A DNA stretch of 40,247 nt from NCBI GenBank assembly GCA_964572045.1, contig CAZNEI010000023.1, forward strand, positions 1 to 40,247, given 5' to 3'. The notes beneath the pieces were generated by a model, which was not told the origin of the DNA, searched no databases, and worked only from the letters and a program-made list of their open reading frames with translations. The translations under genes were made by a program, and so were the position numbers. This stretch comes from CBDCKR01 sp964572045. GTDB taxonomy: Bacteria > Gemmatimonadota > Gemmatimonadetes > Longimicrobiales > Gaopeijiaceae. Shown piece after piece: positions 1 through 8,219 of this stretch (the first letter of the stretch is position 1; each line of letters opens with the position of its first letter).

Positions 1-296
1 GCTGCTTGTACAACCGGCTCCCCGGCGGGCCACTTCTTCCACGGCCTGCTAGGATGAATAGCCCGGCTGGCCGTCATCCCTCCGGGGGGCGGGTTGATCG
101 TCGACTCCCGTGCCTGGCGATGCCACCGCACCGACGGTCCGTCCGGTTGCTCTCAGAAAAATGCGAGCGTTAGCTTGTCCGGGGTGCCGCTTGCCGCAAG
201 CGACGCCCCCGCGCGAGTCGGCGAACGGGGGGGTGGAGGGCTCGTAGCGCGCGACGTCGTCGACCTGCGTCCACGGAGGAGCGCTCGGGACACTTG
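1..296. other. Intergenic/leader region upstream of murQ
   Basis: I see no convincing gene here; short reading frames have no recognisable protein. The right half looks like a murQ leader. A weak promoter-like pair, TTGCTC (147-152) and TAGCTT (171-176) with an 18-nt spacer, precedes a strong stem-loop at 181-209. The Shine-Dalgarno-like GGAGGA at 275-280 precedes the murQ start. The first ~90 bases may be the tail of an upstream unit; the window edge prevents a decision. Confidence 0.4.
181..209 (+). promoter_or_regulatory. Strong stem-loop in the murQ leader
   Basis: The core arms CGCTTG (188-193) and CAAGCG (197-202) pair perfectly around a CCG loop. The stem continues outward as GGGGTG (181-186) against CGCCCC (204-209), with one C/A mismatch (187/203) and one G-T wobble. 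No T-tract follows, so it is not a typical intrinsic terminator on the plus strand. It could be a 5'-end structure of the murQ mRNA or the end of an upstream transcript. The function is unproven. Confidence 0.4.
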
Positions 297-1277
297 ATGC
301 TCGATGACCGCCTCACAGAGCAGAGGAACCCGCGTTCCGCGCTGATCGATACGCTCTCGTCCGTCGAGATCGTCGATCTCATCAATGCCGAAGACCGAGG
401 GGTGGCCGATGCCGTGGCCGGCGAGCGGGGAGCCATCGCCCGGACGATCGACCTCGTGGTTGAGGCATTCGAGCGGGACGGACGCCTCATCTACGTCGGG
501 GCGGGCACGTCGGGCCGGCTCGGGGTACTCGACGCGGCTGAGATGCCCCCAACCTTCGGCACGGCACCCTCGATGGTGCAGGGCGTCATCGCCGGCGGAT
601 TCGAGGCGTTGGTCCGTTCCCAGGAAGGCGCCGAAGACCGGCCGGACGACGGCGCGCGGGCGGTCGATGAGCGCGACGTGGGTCCCGCGGACTTCGTGCT
701 GGGGATCGCAGCCTCCGGAACGACCCCCTTTGTGCACGGCGCGCTGGACCGGGCGCGCGAGCGGGGCGCCCGTACGGGGATCTTGCTCTGCACCCCCCCT
801 TCGCCGCGGTTGAGGGAGGCCCACGACGTAGTCATCGCGCCCTTGGTCGGCCCCGAGGTCGTCACGGGCTCGACGCGCATGAAGGCCGGAACCGCAACCA
901 AGATGGTGCTGAATACCATCACGACCGGAGCCATGATCCGGATCGGCAAGGTCTTCGGTAACCTCATGGTGGACCTGCAGGCCACGTGCGAGAAGCTTCA
1001 GGATCGAGGTGAGCGGATACTCATGACGGTCCTTGGGCTGGAGCGGCCGGAGTCGGCTGCGCTTCTCGAAGAGTCGGATGGGCACGTGAAGACCGCCCTC
1101 CTCATGCGGAGGTGCGGAGTCGGACGTGAGGAGGCGGCGCGCATGCTTCGAGAAGCCGGCGGCGTCCTCGCGCGCATTCTCGGTGACCGAAGCGAGCAGG
1201 AGTGGCACGTTGGCGCCGGAGCCCCGGACGGAGTTCGCGCGGCGGACAACCGGCCCGGGAGGGAGCGGGAGGGATGA
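297..1277 (+). CDS. murQ: N-acetylmuramic acid 6-phosphate etherase
   Basis: Cytoplasmic lyase that splits the D-lactyl ether of MurNAc-6-phosphate to give GlcNAc-6-phosphate and D-lactate, in peptidoglycan recycling. The protein is 326 residues, close to the usual ~300, and is a single SIS-domain enzyme. The family signature YVGAGTSGRLGVLDAAE lies at about residues 66-82, ending in the glutamate that matches catalytic Glu83 of E. coli MurQ; the second acidic residue (SQEGAE, ~113) is also present. GIAASGTTPFV follows, and MKAGTATKMVLN is the typical later SIS motif. Start: ATG 297 is chosen, with an in-frame TTG directly before it at 294. The stop overlaps the anmK start as ATGA, so the two are translationally coupled and act in consecutive steps (AnmK makes MurNAc-6P, MurQ uses it). 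Confidence 0.96.
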   Translation: MLDDRLTEQRNPRSALIDTLSSVEIVDLINAEDRGVADAVAGERGAIARTIDLVVEAFERDGRLIYVGAGTSGRLGVLDAAEMPPTFGTAPSMVQGVIAGGFEALVRSQEGAEDRPDDGARAVDERDVGPADFVLGIAASGTTPFVHGALDRARERGARTGILLCTPPSPRLREAHDVVIAPLVGPEVVTGSTRMKAGTATKMVLNTITTGAMIRIGKVFGNLMVDLQATCEKLQDRGERILMTVLGLERPESAALLEESDGHVKTALLMRRCGVGREEAARMLREAGGVLARILGDRSEQEWHVGAGAPDGVRAADNRPGREREG

Positions 1278-2440
1278 GCCCGGGGGAGCTGGTGGTGGGC
1301 CTCATGTCCGGAACGTCGCTGGATGGAATCGACGCCGCTCTGGTGCACTTCGCAGGGAGTTCTCCGTCGGACCTGCAATGGACGCTCGTCGCCTTCGAGA
1401 GCACGCCGTACGAGCCCGTGCAACGGGCCCTCCTGCACGAAGCCATGGAGGTCGGAACGCCGGAGGGGCTCTGCCGGTTCGACGCCACGGTGGGAGAATG
1501 GATGGCCGCGGCCGCGCTCCGGCTGTGCGAGGGGGCCGGAGTCAGGTCCTCCGAGCTCGCGGCGGTCGGCTGCCATGGGCATACGATCTGGCACGCACCA
1601 CCCGACCAGGAAGCGCGAGGAGCCACGCTACAGCTCGGCGACGCGGCCACCGTGGCCGAGCGCACCGGGGCCCCGGTCGTCAGTGACTTCCGCAGCCGGG
1701 ACGTAGCGGCGGGAGGGCACGGAGCGCCCCTGGTGGCTTGGCCGGACTGGCTTCTCTTCTCGGCACCGGACCGTCGGCGCGCGCTCCAGAACATCGGAGG
1801 CATCGCGAACGTCACGTGGCTTCCCCCGCCGACCCTGGGAGAGCCTCTGCTGGCCTTCGACACCGGACCGGGCGTGGGCCTGGTGGACGAGGCGGCCCGG
1901 AGAGCAACCGACGGGAGGCTGCCCTTCGACATCGACGGCGGGTTGGCTCGGCGCGGGCGCATCGACACGGAACTGCTCGGGCGTCTCCTCGACGACGACT
2001 ACTTCGGTGCGGACCCGCCCAAAACGACCGGCAGGGAGCGGTACGGCCGCGCCTACGTGGATCGCCTTGCCGAGCAACTGGGGGTCGCCCGCGATGAGTC
2101 GGCATGGTGCGACCTGATCGCGACACTCACCGCGCTCACCGCGCGAACGGTCGGCGCCGCATACCGCGCCTGGGTCTTGCCGCGGGGGCTCGACGAGGTG
2201 TTCCTCATGGGCGGCGGATCGAGGAACCCGGTCCTTGCCGACGCGATCCGAAGGGAGCTTGCTCCGGTTCCCGTGAAGGACGGATCGGCGCTGGGGGTCG
2301 ATCCGGAAGCACGCGAGGCGCTCGCGTTCGCGGTGCTCGCGTGGGCGCACCTGCACGGAATCGAATCCAACGCGCCCGACGCCACCGGGGCATGCGGCGC
2401 CCGGGTGCTCGGTTCCTTCACGCCCGGGCGAGGCCCTTGA
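1274..2440 (+). CDS. anmK: Anhydro-N-acetylmuramic acid kinase
   Basis: Phosphorylates 1,6-anhydro-MurNAc from murein turnover, with hydrolytic opening of the anhydro ring, to give MurNAc-6-phosphate, the substrate of the preceding MurQ. The protein is 388 residues, near the family's ~370. Visible motifs are the N-terminal GLMSGTSLDGIDAAL (residues 9-23), FRSRDVAAGGHGAPLV (139-154), QNIGGIANV (172-180) and FDTGPG (195-200); the Asp of the last is the catalytic base in characterised AnmK. The C-terminal FLMGGGSRNPVL is the ASKHA-fold nucleotide/sugar segment. ATG 1274 overlaps the murQ stop by four bases and starts exactly at the conserved N-terminus; upstream in-frame codons would add non-homologous sequence. 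The stop overlaps the next gene's TTG. Confidence 0.96.
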   Translation: MSPGELVVGLMSGTSLDGIDAALVHFAGSSPSDLQWTLVAFESTPYEPVQRALLHEAMEVGTPEGLCRFDATVGEWMAAAALRLCEGAGVRSSELAAVGCHGHTIWHAPPDQEARGATLQLGDAATVAERTGAPVVSDFRSRDVAAGGHGAPLVAWPDWLLFSAPDRRRALQNIGGIANVTWLPPPTLGEPLLAFDTGPGVGLVDEAARRATDGRLPFDIDGGLARRGRIDTELLGRLLDDDYFGADPPKTTGRERYGRAYVDRLAEQLGVARDESAWCDLIATLTALTARTVGAAYRAWVLPRGLDEVFLMGGGSRNPVLADAIRRELAPVPVKDGSALGVDPEAREALAFAVLAWAHLHGIESNAPDATGACGARVLGSFTPGRGP

Positions 2441-4152
2441 CGGCCGCCCCCGAGTCCAGGGACCCGGGAGGCGCGGCCCGCCGCCCACCGCCGCGGTGGT
2501 TGGAACTCCTCGTTGTATCGCTGGTCTGCCTAGCCGTTTTCCTCACGGCCCTCGACCCCTCGCCCCACGATGGGGGCGACAATGCGGGATACCTCTCGCT
2601 CGCCCACTCCCTGGTGTCGGACTTCCGGTACGTCGAGGCCTGGGACCCGGAGGAGCCGCCGCACACGAAGTATCCGCCCCTCTATCCTGCGCTGCTCGCC
2701 GCAGCGATGCTTTTCGGGGCCGAGACCTGGATCGCGTTCAAGGTCCTCTCGGCGCTCTTCATGGCCCTGGCCGTCGTATTGTCTTACGTCTGGGTGAGGG
2801 ACCGGCGCGGCACCCGATTCGCTGTCGGAATCGCCACGGTTCTGGTCTTCTCGCCTGCGTTCCTGTGGTCGAGCCAATGGATCCTGTCCGACCCGCTCTT
2901 CCTGGCGCTGACGCTCGGGTGCCTCTGGGCGTTCGATCGCTCGACCGGGCGAGGTCGCCGCGGGACCTGGATCGCGGCAGGATGCGCAATGGCCATCCTC
3001 GCGACCTTCACCCGGACGGCGGGTCTCCCGCTCGTCCTTGCCGCCGGGGGAGCCCTCGCTCTCCAGGGCAGATGGAGGGCCCTGCGATCCTTCGCCCTTG
3101 CCTTCGCGATTCCCAGCGTGGCTTGGTGGCTGCGCGCTCGGGGCGCCGGCCAGGCCCAGTACATTTCAGAGTTCTGGCTGATCAACCCCTACCAACCGCA
3201 CCTGGGTACTGCCGGAGCAGCGGACCTCGTCCGCCGGGCCGTGGCCAACCTGCAAGGCTACGTCTTCAGCCATATTCCCGGGGGCCTGACCGACTGGCCC
3301 CAGGCGCCGCTGATGCTGCTCGGGCTCCTTCTGGTCGGATCGGCAGCGGTCGGGTGGGCGCGGCGTCTCCGGGAAGGGGCCACGGTCCCCGAGCTCTTCC
3401 TCCCGCTGTACCTTGGCCTGATCCTGCTCTGGCCTGAGGTATGGTCCGGAGACCGGTTTGCGCTCCCGCTCTATCCGCTTCTCCTCTTCTACGCCGGAGA
3501 GGCTCTCTTGGCCGGCGCCGGGCGGATGCACGCGAGGGCGCCGCTTGTGTTGGGGCTCATCGCCGCCTCGCTCCTCATCGTACCTTCCGCACGGAGCTGG
3601 CACGACGCGACGCGCCGAGCCGCCGCCTGCCGCGAGGCCGTCACGGCGTTCGGTCCCTTCGCGTGTCGCCACCCGGGAGTCCAGGAGTTCGCGGCGGCGG
3701 CCTGGTGGCTGGGTGAGAACGCGTTGGACGGCGCGCATGTGTTCAGCCGCAAGCCACGAATGTTGTATGCGTTATCGGGGGGCGTCGGGGGCCGGACCTT
3801 CCCGTTGAGTCCAGATCCGAACGACTTCTTCGAGGAGGGGCGTCGGGCAGGGGTGTCGTACCTCGTGTTCGACCGGTTGGACAGGCTCGGATCGATGTAC
3901 GTCGCCCCGGTGTTGAGGGCCCGGCCCGAAGCGTTCTGCGGCCTCATTGGAGTGGGGAGGGGGGAAGCGCCCACGAGGATCTTCGGCCTGCTCACCGAGG
4001 TGGAGAGCGATGGGCTTGGGAGCACGGAGCGCGACACGGGGGCGAGCGTCGGGAGCGCGCCGTGCCCGGACGGGATGCTGCGTAGCGAGCCGAGGGCACT
4101 GCCCCCCTATACGACGGCGCGCCTTCCCCTTCTCTCCCCTCCTTCGCCGTAG
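2437..4152 (+). CDS. GT39-type (GT-C fold) membrane glycosyltransferase
   Basis: A 571-residue polytopic membrane protein. After a short Pro/Arg-rich cytoplasmic start comes a membrane helix (about residues 22-40), then an acidic loop, PHDGGDNAGYL (~44-52), and PEEPPHTKYPPLYPALLA. This pattern of an Asp pair in the first outer loop and a KYPPLYP motif is typical of the ArnT/PMT-like glycosyltransferase 39 family, which move sugars from polyprenyl-phosphate donors on the periplasmic face. About nine further hydrophobic helices follow, then a soluble C-terminal domain. The likely start is TTG 2437, whose TTGA overlaps the anmK stop; I see no in-frame ATG at the right place. Donor and acceptor cannot be told. 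Being coupled to murQ-anmK suggests a cell-envelope role, but this is inference. Its last 46 bases overlap the opposite-strand gene ending at 4107. Confidence 0.8.
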   Translation: MTAAPESRDPGGAARRPPPRWLELLVVSLVCLAVFLTALDPSPHDGGDNAGYLSLAHSLVSDFRYVEAWDPEEPPHTKYPPLYPALLAAAMLFGAETWIAFKVLSALFMALAVVLSYVWVRDRRGTRFAVGIATVLVFSPAFLWSSQWILSDPLFLALTLGCLWAFDRSTGRGRRGTWIAAGCAMAILATFTRTAGLPLVLAAGGALALQGRWRALRSFALAFAIPSVAWWLRARGAGQAQYISEFWLINPYQPHLGTAGAADLVRRAVANLQGYVFSHIPGGLTDWPQAPLMLLGLLLVGSAAVGWARRLREGATVPELFLPLYLGLILLWPEVWSGDRFALPLYPLLLFYAGEALLAGAGRMHARAPLVLGLIAASLLIVPSARSWHDATRRAAACREAVTAFGPFACRHPGVQEFAAAAWWLGENALDGAHVFSRKPRMLYALSGGVGGRTFPLSPDPNDFFEEGRRAGVSYLVFDRLDRLGSMYVAPVLRARPEAFCGLIGVGRGEAPTRIFGLLTEVESDGLGSTERDTGASVGSAPCPDGMLRSEPRALPPYTTARLPLLSPPSP

Positions 4153-4751
4153 AGAAGGCCGAACGCAGCACCAAAGACCGCATGTTCGGCGAGGGATCCG
4201 GGGGGGACTTCCTCCGTCGCGGACAAGAGGGCGAGTAGGGACGTGATATGCTGAGGACTCGCGGCTCCCAGGATGCCGTCGAGCCCCCCGAGGGGCACCG
4301 ATACGTACTCGATGACCCCGTACGCAGCGCCCCGGAGGACGGGCGGGCCGGGGAGGCGTAGCTCAAGCAGCGAGCCGTAGCAGATCCCGCGTCCCGCTCC
4401 CTTGAGCAGCTCGCTCACCGGATCGGGCCCGGGCGCCGTGCCCTTCCTCTGCACCGATGAGGGGTCGGGATCCGCCTTCAGAAGGCTCAGCAGGAACGCT
4501 GCGCCCGCGCCCGCAAGGGCGGCCCGTGCGGTGCGCAACGTGCCTGGACGGCTGTCGGCCAAGCCGGACGCGAGTCGGTGGGCGACCGCTGCGCCGCCGC
4601 CGGCGAGAAGCCGACTCCGGACGGGAGTCGCCGACGGAGCGTGACCGTCGTCCGCCTCTGCGCTTACCTTCCTCGGCACGTGTGCGCGCTGTAGTGCCGT
4701 CTCCAGCGCGTAGCCCAGATGGTACCAGAGGTTCTTGGAGGATTCGCTCAT
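4107..4751 (-). CDS. Uncharacterised membrane protein, 214 residues
   Basis: I do not recognise the family. The protein starts with a soluble segment (MSESSKNLWYHLGYALETAL), passes through an Arg/Ala-rich region, and has several Gly/Ala/Leu-rich hydrophobic stretches that look like membrane helices (around RAALAGAGAAFLLSLL, YGVIEYVSVPLGGLDGILGA and HAVFGAAFGLLYGEG). ATG 4751 has a GGAG ten bases upstream. The frame stays open upstream, but that part lies antisense to the well-supported gene starting at 4896 and is not coding. The gene is convergent with the glycosyltransferase, the two coding ends overlapping by 46 bases, and divergent from the protease-barrel gene. The overall shape suggests a small inner-membrane protein of unknown role. 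Confidence 0.65.
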   Translation of the reverse strand: MSESSKNLWYHLGYALETALQRAHVPRKVSAEADDGHAPSATPVRSRLLAGGGAAVAHRLASGLADSRPGTLRTARAALAGAGAAFLLSLLKADPDPSSVQRKGTAPGPDPVSELLKGAGRGICYGSLLELRLPGPPVLRGAAYGVIEYVSVPLGGLDGILGAASPQHITSLLALLSATEEVPPGSLAEHAVFGAAFGLLYGEGGERRGRRAVV

Positions 4752-4895
4752 ACCCAAGGGGCTCCGTGTGATCGAAGGGGCGAAACCGCCGAGGTTGCGC
4801 CGTACCGCGACCCTCCCCCCGTCTCGCGAGCTCGGCGGCCGACGCCAGCGAAGGGTGCTGAACCGGTTCGGCTTTGACAAGAGCCGGAGGGCACC

Positions 4896-7800
4896 GTGAC
4901 GTGCCTGCGCATCGCACCGGGGCCGCTGTCGATGGTGGTGTGCGGAATCTGGGGCGCCGCCGTGGCCGCGCAGGTACCGCCGGACGAGCGCTGGCGGAGC
5001 CTGGAGACGGCTCACTTCCGCGTCACTTTTCCGGCCGAGCTGGAGCCGACGGCGCTGAGGGCCGGGGAACGCGCGGAGCGGGCGTACGACCTGCTGAGCC
5101 GGCGGTTCGTCCAACCTCCCGAGGCCCGCATCGAGCTGCTCATCACGGACCACGCCGATCGGAGCAGCGGCTTCGCCAGCGCGGTTCCGTACAATCAGAT
5201 CACCGTCTTTGTCCGGCCCCCGATGGAGGGGTACAGCCTGACCTACTTCGACGACTGGCTGGAGCTGGTGATCACCCACGAACTCGCGCATGTCTTCCAT
5301 CTCGACTACACGGGACCGCTCGGGTCCCTGGTGCGGAGGGTGCTGGGGCGCAGCTCGGCCGATTGGCCCTCGTTTCCCGGCTACGACGTGCCGGCCTGGA
5401 TCAGCGAGGGCATGGCGACCTACTTCGAGTCGGCGCTCACGGAGTCCGGCAGGGTAAGGGGGAGCTTCCACGACATGGTCCTTCGTACGGCCGTGCTGGA
5501 AGACAGATTCGAGGGGCTCGACCAAGCCTCCGGACGCTCGCCCGTCTGGCCTGCCGGAGCTAGACCCTACGTCTACGGCGCGTCGTTCGTGGACCATCTC
5601 CTGGAAGAATACGGGGAGGAGCGCGTCGTCGAGCTCGTCGACGCCCTCGCGCGGCAGCTGATCCCTTGGCGCTTGAACTCGGGCGCAAGGCAAGCGTTCG
5701 GCGTCAGCTTTGAGGAGGCCTGGACTCTGTGGCGGCGGAAGCTGGAAGTGGAATACGCTGCCCTGGCCGATTCCCTCGCCCGCTACGCGCCGATCACCGA
5801 AGCGGAGCTCCTCACTACGCAGGGCCGGAGGGCGCTCTTCCCCAGGGTCTCCCCGGACGGAAGGCGACTCGCCTACCTCCGCGCCGATGGCCGCACGGAC
5901 CTTCAATTGCGAGTGGCGAATTCCGACGGCTCGGGGAGCCGACGGCTATCCCGGCTGAACAACATCGCGAACTTCGCGTGGCTTCCGGACGGGGCGCTGC
6001 TCGTGGCGCAGGAAGAGTATACGGATCCCTACCGGATACGGCTGGACCTGTGGCGCGTCGACAGCGCCGGTTCCGAGCGCCGCCTGACCCGAGGAGGACG
6101 GCTCGACCAGCCCACGCTCGGCCCCGAGGGCCGATCCGCCGTGGCCGTTCAGGACGGCGAAGCGACCAACCGCCTGGTGCGGGTTGATCTCGCGACGGGC
6201 GAAATCGAGCCGCTCACGGCATTCAGGGCGGGCGAGCACTGGGCATACCCGGCGTGGTCTCCCGACGGCCGATGGCTCGCGGCGTCCAGGTGGAGGCCGG
6301 GCGCCTCCTACGATCTGTTCATCTTGGACGCCCGCGGGCGGATCGTGCATCGCGTCACCGACGATCGGGCCATCGACCAGGCAGCGGCCTGGTCGCCGGA
6401 CGGGCGCTGGCTCCTCTGGTCGTCCGATCGTAGCGGCATTCCAAACCTCTTCGCCGCCAAGATCGATCCCTCCTCCGGCGCGCCGGGGGCGCTCCGGCAG
6501 GTCACGAACCTGCTCGGAGGGGGCGCTTACCCCGCGGTGGACCCCGAGGCCGAATCGATCTACTTCTCGAGCTATCGGGTCCGGGGCTGGGACGTGGCGC
6601 GCATCCCCTTCGATTCGAACGCCTGGTTCGAGCCGCTCCCGGTCCGACCCGGCTACGAAAGCGGCGGCGAGGCCGCGGCCGAGCGGTTCGCGCGCCAAGT
6701 GACCGCGGAATCGCATCCGTACCGGGCTCTCTCGACCCTCGCCCCCCGCTCGTGGGAGCCGATTCTCCGCTCCGGCGTGAGACGGGAGGGAAAGGAGTTG
6801 CTCCCGATCGGCTTCGGTGCCCGGATCGACGGCCGGGATCTGGTCGGTCGGCACGCGTACTCTCTCGAGGGCGTGCTCAGGGAGAACCGCCGAGCCGATC
6901 TGGCCCTATACTACACGTATGCGGGACGGCTTCAGCCCTTCCCGGGGGCCGGATTCACTCAGAGCCACTCCGTCGATGGCCCCTTTTCGCTCGAGCCCGC
7001 CGACACCGTTCAGCTGTTTCGCGGGGAGCGGGAACGAACGCTCCGCGGCACGACCACGTGGATCCGGCGGCGAATGCGAACCCGCACTACGCTGTCGATA
7101 TCGGGCGCGCACATCTGGGATGAGCTCGAGTTGCTCGACGAGGACCTGCAGACGAGCCCGCACGCCCTTTTGCGGCCCAACCGGCGATTGGGCGAGGTGG
7201 CGACATCCGCGACCTTCAGCAACGCGCGCTCCTACGCATTCTCGACCAGTGCGGAGGCGGGTGTGGCGGTGTTGTTCCGCCTCCGGGCCCGTCACGAGTT
7301 TTCGCTTCCGGGCTCCCTGCGCGGGGTCCCTGGAAGTGACCGCGGGTTCAGGGAGGTGACGAGCCGGGTCCGAGGATATCATGCCTTCTCGGGGCCTGGC
7401 TTCTCGCGCCATGTCGTGGCCTGGCGGGCCTCGGCCGGGGCGGCCACGGGGCCGGGAGCGGATCGATTCCACTTCAACGTGGGCGGGGCGCACGGCCGCC
7501 AGGAGCAGCTGACCGGGCTCAGGCTCTTCGGCGGCACGCCCCTGCTCTTCCCGGTCAGGGGCTACACCATGGGCTTGCGTACCGGCCGCTACGCATGGAC
7601 CGCGTCCCTCGAATACCGCTTTCCCCTCGGGAACGCCCACCGGGGGTGGCGGCTCTTCCCGCTTCATATCGACCGGGTGAGCGGCTCCCTCTTCGCCGAC
7701 GCGGGAGCCGCCTGGGGAGACTCGAATCCCGAGGTCGCCGTCCGCCATCCCCGGCGGGCACCCCTGCGATCCGTGGGGGCCGAGCTCCAGGTATCGACAC

Positions 7801-7904
7801 TGGCTCTCTTCAACACGCGGATGTTCTTCCGCTTGGGTGCCGCCCTGGGGTTGGACGGCGAGGGCGACGCCCCGCTCTACCTGCGTCTGGGAACCGCGTT
7901 CTAG
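4896..7904 (+). CDS. Secreted gluzincin-like protease / PD40 beta-propeller / outer-membrane barrel fusion
   Basis: A 1002-residue multidomain envelope protein. Residues 1-26 look like a signal peptide ending in AAVAA. The N-terminal domain carries a zinc-protease motif, HELAH at 128-132, and a downstream WISEGMATYFES with Glu171 placed as the third ligand, as in peptidase-MA-type gluzincins. Residues ~315-580 contain WD40-like PD40/TolB repeats (SPDGRRLAYL, SPDGRWLAAS, SPDGRWLLWSSDRSG). From ~638 the sequence alternates short strands with aromatic residues and ends in LRLGTAF; a terminal Phe is typical of BAM-assembled outer-membrane barrels. I infer anchoring in the outer membrane with the protease/propeller part in the periplasm; substrate unknown. 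Start GTG 4896 has GGAGGG just upstream and leads straight into the signal peptide. Confidence 0.85.
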   Translation: MTCLRIAPGPLSMVVCGIWGAAVAAQVPPDERWRSLETAHFRVTFPAELEPTALRAGERAERAYDLLSRRFVQPPEARIELLITDHADRSSGFASAVPYNQITVFVRPPMEGYSLTYFDDWLELVITHELAHVFHLDYTGPLGSLVRRVLGRSSADWPSFPGYDVPAWISEGMATYFESALTESGRVRGSFHDMVLRTAVLEDRFEGLDQASGRSPVWPAGARPYVYGASFVDHLLEEYGEERVVELVDALARQLIPWRLNSGARQAFGVSFEEAWTLWRRKLEVEYAALADSLARYAPITEAELLTTQGRRALFPRVSPDGRRLAYLRADGRTDLQLRVANSDGSGSRRLSRLNNIANFAWLPDGALLVAQEEYTDPYRIRLDLWRVDSAGSERRLTRGGRLDQPTLGPEGRSAVAVQDGEATNRLVRVDLATGEIEPLTAFRAGEHWAYPAWSPDGRWLAASRWRPGASYDLFILDARGRIVHRVTDDRAIDQAAAWSPDGRWLLWSSDRSGIPNLFAAKIDPSSGAPGALRQVTNLLGGGAYPAVDPEAESIYFSSYRVRGWDVARIPFDSNAWFEPLPVRPGYESGGEAAAERFARQVTAESHPYRALSTLAPRSWEPILRSGVRREGKELLPIGFGARIDGRDLVGRHAYSLEGVLRENRRADLALYYTYAGRLQPFPGAGFTQSHSVDGPFSLEPADTVQLFRGERERTLRGTTTWIRRRMRTRTTLSISGAHIWDELELLDEDLQTSPHALLRPNRRLGEVATSATFSNARSYAFSTSAEAGVAVLFRLRARHEFSLPGSLRGVPGSDRGFREVTSRVRGYHAFSGPGFSRHVVAWRASAGAATGPGADRFHFNVGGAHGRQEQLTGLRLFGGTPLLFPVRGYTMGLRTGRYAWTASLEYRFPLGNAHRGWRLFPLHIDRVSGSLFADAGAAWGDSNPEVAVRHPRRAPLRSVGAELQVSTLALFNTRMFFRLGAALGLDGEGDAPLYLRLGTAF

Positions 7905-8045
7905 TCGCGTCCGGGTTTGCAGTCCAACGACCTTGGAGTCGTGCACGGGCTCGAAGGCGTGCCGCCCGCCGTCGGTCGCCGCGTCCCGCGACGCTCGTTC
8001 TCCGGTCGCTCCTTGGCCCCGGCCCCGGTCGGCTGGCGGATGCCC

Positions 8046-8074
8046 TTGACCACAACATGTTGTGGGCCTATGTT
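8046..8074 (+). promoter_or_regulatory. Candidate nrdJ promoter
   Basis: TTGACC (8046-8051) and TATGTT (8069-8074) are spaced by exactly 17 nt, a good sigma-70-type arrangement. The predicted start site is near 8081, giving a leader of about 140 nt before ATG 8220. The spacer is almost entirely occupied by the palindrome at 8050-8065, which would place a bound repressor directly over the polymerase site. Confidence 0.55.
8050..8065. promoter_or_regulatory. Candidate NrdR box (operator)
   Basis: CCACAACATGTTGTGG is a perfect 16-bp palindrome. It closely matches the published NrdR-box pattern (acaCwAtATaTwGtGt) at 12 of 16 positions by my count, including the conserved CAC and GTG arms. NrdR is the nucleotide-sensing repressor of ribonucleotide reductase genes. 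NrdR boxes usually occur as tandem pairs; I see only one clear copy, with a much weaker possible half-site (CCACAAGACAGG) about 65 bases downstream. No nrdR gene is in the window. Confidence 0.6.
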
Positions 8075-8219
8075 CACGACCCCTCAAAGGGTAGTGGTCT
8101 TCCGCGCGAGCTTTCCACAAGACAGGTGCCCGGACGATGCCGTCACTTTCCGCTTTTCAACGTCCGAAGAGGCGTCATTTCCACCGGTTTTCCACATGCG
8201 GCCATGGAGCCGGAGCGTC

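Larger units (their letters stand above)
7905..8219 (+). other. Intergenic region holding the nrdJ promoter and leader
   Basis: The frame of nrdJ is open through this stretch, but the deduced sequence is Pro/Arg/Cys-rich and unlike any NrdJ N-terminus, so I treat it as non-coding. Features: a small hairpin (ACGAC 7927-7931 with GTCGT 7938-7942) just after the barrel gene, then the promoter/NrdR-box element (8046-8074), then about 140 nt of leader to ATG 8220. I looked for a cobalamin-riboswitch B12 box in the leader and did not find one. Confidence 0.6.

Noticed and set aside
4752..5906. Long minus-strand open frame extending the 214-residue membrane protein upstream
   Set aside because: It is antisense to the well-supported protease-barrel gene, is Arg/Pro-rich, and the good ribosome site lies at 4751.
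8075..8219. Cobalamin riboswitch in the nrdJ leader
   Set aside because: The leader is short (~140 nt) and no B12-box-like sequence is visible; the NrdR-type palindrome explains control better.
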